The notes under the pieces: model-generated
Seen by the model: the letters and a program-made list of their open reading frames with translations, nothing else
What the model was told of the DNA's origin: nothing
Databases searched by the model: none
Part shown: in pieces, positions 58,844 to 64,000 of the stretch
How the letters are laid out: each line of letters opens with the position of its first letter
Numbering within the stretch: position 1 is the first letter of the stretch
Assembly: GCA_021464415.1 (NCBI GenBank)
Contig: CM038465.1
Coordinates: 83,052,919 to 83,116,918, forward strand
Source: Lonicera japonica
Lineage: Eukaryota > Streptophyta > Magnoliopsida > Dipsacales > Caprifoliaceae
DNA: 64,000 nt
Reading direction: 5' to 3'
Position numbers and translations under genes: made by a program

Positions 58844-59436
58844 TAGGGGTGTTGTCAGAAATCCGAAAACCGAACGAACGAACCAATCCGATCCGTTGCA
58901 ATTCGAAATTTCTTGAACCGAAAAAAAACCGAAACTGAAATCAAAAACCAAAACTGAAACCGATTGATTTGGGTTGGGGATTCGGGGTCCCCGAATTGGA
59001 CCGAAAAAATCGAATCTTTAAAAAAAAATATTTGCTAACTTAATGTAATTACTTAAGTTGTCTTACAATATGTTGAAAAAAGAAAAGAAAACTTTCTTAC
59101 AACATTTACATTATATAAATGACCCAATCCTATGGATTATTTACATTTATAAATATTTACTTAAGCTAGTTATTAAAATAAATACATTATATAATTTTTT
59201 TGTAGCACCCTTTGAGTGAATTTATATTTTTAGTGCAATTTTGAACTAAAGTTTTAACAATACAAAAAAAAAAACCGAATGAGACCGAACCGGACCGAAA
59301 CCGAATAATTTGGGGAGGGTTTGGGTTTCATAGCTACGAAAACCGAAACCGAACCGAACCGAAACCGAACTATAAAATTTGGGGAGGGTTTGGGGTACCC
59401 TAGTTTCTACCCCGATCGAAACCGAAAACACCCCTA
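58844..59436. mobile_element. Non-autonomous hAT-type element, copy 2
   Basis: The ends TAGGGGTGTT and AACACCCCTA are perfect inverted repeats. The flanks carry an 8-bp duplication GTGGTGGG (58836-58843 and 59437-59444). The interior has AACCGAA-type motifs and GGGGTACCCTAGTTTCTACCCC near the right end, as in the copy at 11073-11817. With it and one GTGGTGGG removed, the PMD tail reads through in frame. Confidence 0.92.
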
Positions 59437-61048
59437 GTGGTGGGTAAGGTAGGGTCAGGTGGGGAAGATATATGATGTGTAGAGGTAAATGGACCATCAT
59501 CAGGTGAAGAAAACGTGGCAGGCTGTGAGGATGAAGTACCCGTAGCGGGTCGCATCTGACGACGGCGAAGGGGTCGTAGGATCGGCTCGAGAATCGGATC
59601 GTGCACCTGTAATGGGTCAACAGATAGCCGAAACTATTGATGCAACCTTACAAGAGCTGCGTGTGCCAAGTCTGATATATCCTCGGATGTGGGATCTCCT
59701 GTGATGGATCGCATTGGATGGTTCATCGCTAATGCGTATATCTTAGCAAGCGCATCACCCTAAACCATTAAAGTACAATATAAATATCATATTGAGATTA
59801 ACAAAAATTTGAAATTACATTTATTTGATGTAAATAAAACTTACCAATTTCTCCAAAGTGACTCCTACCGGCTCAGGACCGAACTCCGAAGGCGCGGCCG
59901 GTGCTGCAAGTATGAATCGTCGAGTAATGATACGAAACCAAACCATGTAAGGATGGTCGTACTGAATCGGGCCCGTCAACGCATTTGCAGTGAATACATG
60001 ATCTTGCCGGAGATCCCAGAAGGCAATGAAGTCGCGGTGATGCTGAGTCCAATCAATGGGATCCCCTCTACCCCTCCCCCTTAGATCCGTATTATGCAAT
60101 TGTTCACTTGTGTCAACATTTACGGGGATATTCTGTTGCAAAGCAAACTGTCGCATGACTCTATCTGGGAGGTGCCACTTTACTATTTCGAAGCAAATAA
60201 GGGTTGCTTGTGTGCGCCATATAGGCTGGCCAACAATACAGTAAGGAGGTAATGCAGCCATCACATGTGCAGTGTATGGCTCCCAGATCATCTGTAAATT
60301 ATTATGAATAACTTATAAATATTTAAAATTATAGGAACAAAAGATATATGCAAGATAAATTTGTAAATTTTAAAAATTTCGGCAGAGTTTCATTTGTTTA
60401 TATAAGAATCCAATATTTTTATATTCACCTGTTTAACAATCTCGCAAAAATAATCCAAACAAGATAATCTCCCAATCAATGACAATTAATTTATATATAA
60501 TTATCCACAAATAATCCATAGCTGTAATCAATGCATGGTCGTACTGAATGTGATATATACGGTACACCCCGTAAAATCCCGCCCGTAGTAATATCTGTTG
60601 TACCCTCTCAGGCAAGATAATGTGATGTCCATCAGCTTGATTAAACTCAGTATCACTCCTACGAGGATCCAACAATCCATGGTCATGACCGTCCCATATA
60701 GCAGAAGACCTGTGATGGTCCTGTAAATATAAGACACGACGGTCCTCAGGACCAGGATCCATCTACAAAAGCCTGTTCCATATACATGTTCATTAGATGC
60801 ATACCTGACGAAATAATACATATTCAATAGTACATATATGTTCTTCAATTAACATATAATCCAACCACATGTATAAAATTTAAAAGACATCAATTCATTA
60901 AGTAATACAAATGCATTACAATGTAGCAGTACACATGCATTACAATGTAGCATTACAAGCCGAATCCATACATATTGAATAAATAAGTTCTAATCACATA
61001 CATATATACCAAAAACACACTAATGCGTTACATGTAAATATATAGTAC

Positions 61049-61486
61049 TTAATAAAACAAGTTACATAAAACAGACAGAAAAAGTAAAACTATAAGCAAA
61101 TACACCCTATTTCTTGCAATGTTGAGTGCTTTTTTGCATTGCTCATACTTTTTCTGTACTTCTTCTCGTTTTTCCCTCTCTCTTTCCATACGCCTCGACA
61201 AATGGGCATTCAATTCCTTTACCCCTTCAACAACTGCCTTTCAATCTTCTTTTTCGCGATACATACCCCTCATTTTACTGTAATTGGCTTGTATCTCTTC
61301 GGCCACTGGACTTTCCTTATCAACCCAATGGAAAAAATTGCATCCATTGTTACTAAAATTTTTGCAACCAATGAATCTTCTACCTGGGTTTTTCTCCGTC
61401 CAAGAAACTCTCATAGGGGCAACCTTGCCGCAGAAGCAAGTGGCATACGAACAAGATCCAGAATTAGAACCGGAGTTTGATGACAT
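61049..61486 (-). pseudogene. GRF-type zinc finger gene with a nonsense codon
   Basis: The minus strand from ATG 61486 gives a Ser/Asn-rich start, then CFCGKVAPMRVSWTEKNPGR, RFIGCKNFSNNGCNFFHWVD, the GRF zinc finger (C-x-C, C, C spacing). An in-frame TGA (61241-61243) precedes the rest: VKELNAHLSRRMEREREKRE and VQKKYEQCKK (coiled coil), then a hydrophobic C-terminal segment (VYLLIVLLFLSVLC) and a stop at 61049. Small plant proteins with GRF, coiled coil and a terminal membrane segment are often found in transposon-rich DNA. Coding continuity after the stop shows a single nonsense lesion. Confidence 0.75.
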
Positions 61487-61981
61487 TTCTGCAGAAAACA
61501 CATACAATTATTAGGTATTTATGTGCACTCTACACGTTATTAGTAGTTTAAGTTCATGTAAGTATAAGCACTTTAATTAATAAACTAACTTCACCACTTT
61601 GATAGCAACTGCAAATAATACTACCATTTAAATATTCCTTCTAACAACTTCACCACTTTGATGCCAATAGAATTAGTGCTTTAGAAGCATTTATGTTCAA
61701 AGATTGTACTATTTTGTTTAATCATACATGAAACATTTCATTTATATGAACACTTGTATACAATACTGAAAACAAATTTTATTTTTGAGTCCCTATTTGC
61801 GACCCAAAACTAGCAAAAATAATACTATTTTTATCATTGTGTTTAAAACTTTAATTCCATCTTCTGGGTTGATAACGTAAATAAATTTGAGGGTAATAAT
61901 AGCACTCTACATAAATATTTTAGTACTCCAAAATTATTTTTAATGACACTTTATATGTATCTTTTGAAACACTTTTAATCA
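61487..61981. other. Intergenic or intron of the following gene
   Basis: No exon was recognised. CAACTTCACCACTTTGAT occurs twice (about 61588 and 61648). This may be intronic for the GYF-domain gene, whose upstream exons lie elsewhere. Confidence 0.4.
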
Positions 61982-62035
61982 GTAAAGATGATTTTAAAGT
62001 GTTAAGTTTTTTTTGTACTCCACAAATTGAAGAAC

Positions 62036-63531
62036 TCAAACCTTTTTCTGAAGATGTGAAAGATGATAATAAATCTGGTGGCGACAAAGGCTCGCCAATA
62101 TCAATCCTTTCTGAAATTCCAAGTGATAAATAGGACGGTAATGAAACATTTTCCAGTACAAAATATCCTTGAATATATGTTTCTACTCCCTCTGTCCCTA
62201 ATTAGGAACCCCTTTTTGACTTCCACATTTTTTAAGAATGCCGTTAGTTTCATCATAATCAATGTTTTAGAACAACACAATTTCTTATCGTGAAGTTTTG
62301 GTACATTGATTATGTTCTCAAAAAGAAAGTGAACTTTTATTTTAGGACATCCCAAAAAGGAATAATGGACTCTTAATTTGGGACAAGGGGAATAATACTC
62401 TATAATATAGTTTGATTTTTTTATGAAAACTGTAATATGAATTAAACTGTGTAAACTTTTTGTTTGTATTAAACTAAAACCATTTTATATGATCTCATTA
62501 AATTAATTTTCAAACGGAGTTACTTTTTTAGTGTCATTACCACTCACTAAAACTAAAGTTCTTTTGTTTATTTTTTTAACGGGTGATGTATGCTTGTCCT
62601 GGGCAGTGCTAGTATGTATTTTCGGTCGTCCTAGGTATCAAATATTCTCTGATTTATGCGTGCTAGCTTCTAGGATATTTATAAAGTTTTGTAAATAACC
62701 CACTAAACCAATAAAAATTTATGAATACTCCTTTATGTGTTGTAAAAAATGATGTGTTTGCGTCACTGAAGAAAATACTCCCTTTCCAAATCAAGAGTCC
62801 ACATTGACTTTTCTTTCTTTTTAAGGAATGTCCTAGTTTAAAATTAATCAATGGTTCAGATTAGGATATACAGTCTTTGCCTAAATCCCTTTAAGGGGCA
62901 CATGCACCTACATACACGCACAAACATGCAAAGATAATAATACATCATACTTAGTTCAGTTCTCTTTTTATGCTTAATTGCAGTCGAGAAGAAACATCAT
63001 GTCCAAGTCTCTATTCCAGAAGAAAAGCATCATCTCACTAAAACATCTTCTTTAAAAGAACTTCCTCAACAAACTCCTGATGTTTCTCCTAAAGTTCAAC
63101 TCAATGCCCTCGAAATAGAGTGTCCTCGGTTTCCTAAGGACCAGTCTAGCAACACTCTCCAAAGTGAACAGAATCAGCAGAGTTCTCATTTTAGCACAAA
63201 GCAGACTGCAGCCGTGGATTTTGCAGAGGCAAAGTGTGAAGACCCACCTACGGTTCAGTTAATCGAGTTGAGTAGTGATGATGAAGAAGACGATAATGAT
63301 GGTGGCGATGCTGCAATTAGAATACAGGAACTCGAGGATATAGAAAGTTCTGTATGGCATTTTTTGGGTACGGACGGGGAACCAAATGGACCCTATTCGC
63401 TGTCATTTCTTAAGCGATGGAGCGACCATAATTCATTTGCATTGAAATTTAAGGTGTGGAAGACGAGCCAAAGTGAAGAAAACGCTATCTGGTTGGGCGA
63501 TGCTGTAAACCGGGCTTTCCTGGGAAAATAA
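62036..63531 (+). CDS. GYF-domain protein, last two exons (SWIB/Plus3/GYF type)
   Basis: The last exon (62984-63531, after TTAATTGCAG) encodes EKKHHVQVSIPEEKHH, an acidic stretch (SSDDEEDDNDGG), then a GYF domain at the C-terminus: VWHFLGTDGEPNGPYSLSFL, KRWSDHNSFALKFKVWKT and AIWLGDAVNRAFLGK. A preceding exon gives ELKPFSEDVKDDNKSGGDKG and SILSEIP, ending at 62122 (CCAA|GTGATA). The phase-1 ends match, creating an Ile codon at the junction. Its 5' end is uncertain (61982-62036). GYF domains bind proline-rich ligands; in plants this form of the domain occurs with SWIB and Plus3 domains in nuclear proteins such as At5g08430, which is the likely relative. Upstream exons were not recognised. Confidence 0.7.
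62186..62392. mobile_element. Stowaway-like (Tc1/mariner) MITE
   Basis: The left end CTCCCTCTGTCCCTAATTAG and right end CTTAATTTGGGACAAGGGGA are inverted repeats of the Stowaway type, with TA on both sides. About 207 bp, non-coding. It sits in the intron between the last two exons of the GYF-domain gene. Confidence 0.85.
62775..62860. repeat. Partial Stowaway-like end
   Basis: TACTCCCTTTCCAAATCAAGAG, then CATTGACTTTTC and TTTAAGGAATGTCCTAG, resembles the left half of a Stowaway element related to 62186-62392. No matching right end was found. Confidence 0.45.
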
Positions 63532-64000
63532 AAGTTGGAATTTCTTGATCTGATGAACATTCGGGTTTCTAAAAAAATTAATATAAAGTTAATATTAACA
63601 TTAATTTTACGTCTCCTTAATATAAAGTTCCACATTCAGCAAAACTCTTTAACACAAAAAGAAAAAAAAAATATTCGGAGTAAAATGTACCTAAACCAAA
63701 CCAGCAAGACGAATTAGATTTTTCCGTACTAATTAGCAAAAAAGCACCTAATAAATTGGATCATAAAAAGCACCTGATATGTATTCAGCTCAGCCAAAAG
63801 ATTACCCATCCGTTCTAAAGCTACAAAATTTTCCACCTTATCATAAAGCTTTGTACACATGTGTTCATTAAGTTATATATTATCTACTTTTCCTGCCCAA
63901 ATCTAAGAATTTAGTTTTACTCTCTCAATATATAATTTTTGAAATGATCAAAAAAAATTAAATTATTATTATGAAATTTGAACTATTTAACAGTATTAGA
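63532..64000. other. 3' region of the GYF-domain gene
   Basis: Probable 3' untranslated region followed by AT-rich DNA. No other feature was seen to the end of the window. Confidence 0.5.

Larger units (their letters stand above)
57742..60762 (-). pseudogene. Plant mobile domain (PMD) gene, broken
   Basis: PMD proteins (aminotransferase-like or 'phosphatase 7 long form homolog' annotations) occur in transposons and in MAIN/MAIL genes. Exon A (60429-60762) gives MDPGPEDRRVLYLQDHHRSS, then LLRAGFYGVYRI. Exon B (59845-60291) gives MIWEPYTAHVMAALPPYC, IWRTQATLICFEIVKWHLPD, RVMRQFALQQNIP, LRGRGRGDPIDWTQHH. Exon C (from 59759) starts GDALAKIYALAMN and has an in-frame TAG at 59634-59636. It then runs into a Thr/Pro-rich repeat tail split by an hAT element, and a Gly/Arg-rich end (GRGRGRPRGRGRGR) reached only after a frameshift near 58106. 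The middle of the PMD domain is missing. Confidence 0.85.

Noticed and set aside
58056..58916. Val/Gly-rich 286-codon frame on the plus strand
   Set aside because: Opposite-strand shadow of the PMD tail repeat; composition follows the triplet runs.
1..64000. CRISPR arrays, rRNA or tRNA genes, bacterial operons
   Set aside because: None of the required repeat-spacer patterns, conserved rRNA blocks or convincing cloverleaf sequences was seen; the window is plant nuclear DNA.

Overview
This is nuclear DNA of a flowering plant, most likely a eudicot. The evidence is an AT-rich background, spliced genes with long introns, an F-box gene carrying a miR394 target site, and a dense mixture of plant transposon families: Ty1/copia and Ty3/gypsy LTRs, LINEs, CACTA, hAT, Mutator, PIF/Harbinger, Stowaway and Helitron. 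No prokaryotic, CRISPR, rRNA or confident tRNA feature was seen.

Only two host genes look functional. The first is a two-exon F-box/kelch gene (22214-27544, +) of the LEAF CURLING RESPONSIVENESS (LCR, miR394-regulated) type. The second is the 3' end of a gene encoding a GYF-domain protein of the SWIB/Plus3/GYF type (exons near 62036-62122 and 62984-63531, +). A decayed RAMP4/SERP1-like gene (29800-30050, -) lies 2.3 kb beyond the F-box gene. As I recall, RAMP4 genes also flank LCR in Arabidopsis, so this may be a remnant of ancestral gene order.

Layout: 744-3831 is a candidate non-autonomous Helitron. 4882-10601 is a full-length but dead copia element with 691-bp LTRs and a GTATC target duplication. 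11073-11817 is an hAT-type element. 11826-15180 is a LINE remnant (-) split by an odd copia derivative with head-to-head LTRs (12365-14073). 17300-21290 is a LINE remnant (+) interrupted by a gypsy-type solo LTR. 21960-27544 is the F-box gene, with a TIR element in its intron. 28006-29007 is a Tourist-like element. 31972-33137 is a non-autonomous Mutator-like element. 33500-39190 is a third LINE (-) carrying a nested solo LTR and a nested hAT element. 39399-47195 is a CACTA transposon with two spliced transposase-type genes. 47795-48090 is a second Tourist-like element. 48420-48640 is a LINE tail. 49700-54300 is essentially featureless. 54840-61486 is a run of transposon-type genes, all broken (MULE transposase tail, trihelix-like gene, plant mobile domain gene, GRF zinc finger).

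Several nested insertions can be checked internally: removing the insert and one copy of its target duplication restores the host LINE or PMD reading frame. The most unusual structures are the inverted-LTR integrant at 12365-14073 and the interleaved inverted duplication at 9656-9778. I did not find a coherent new multi-gene system. The interest lies in transposon mechanics and in the LCR locus.
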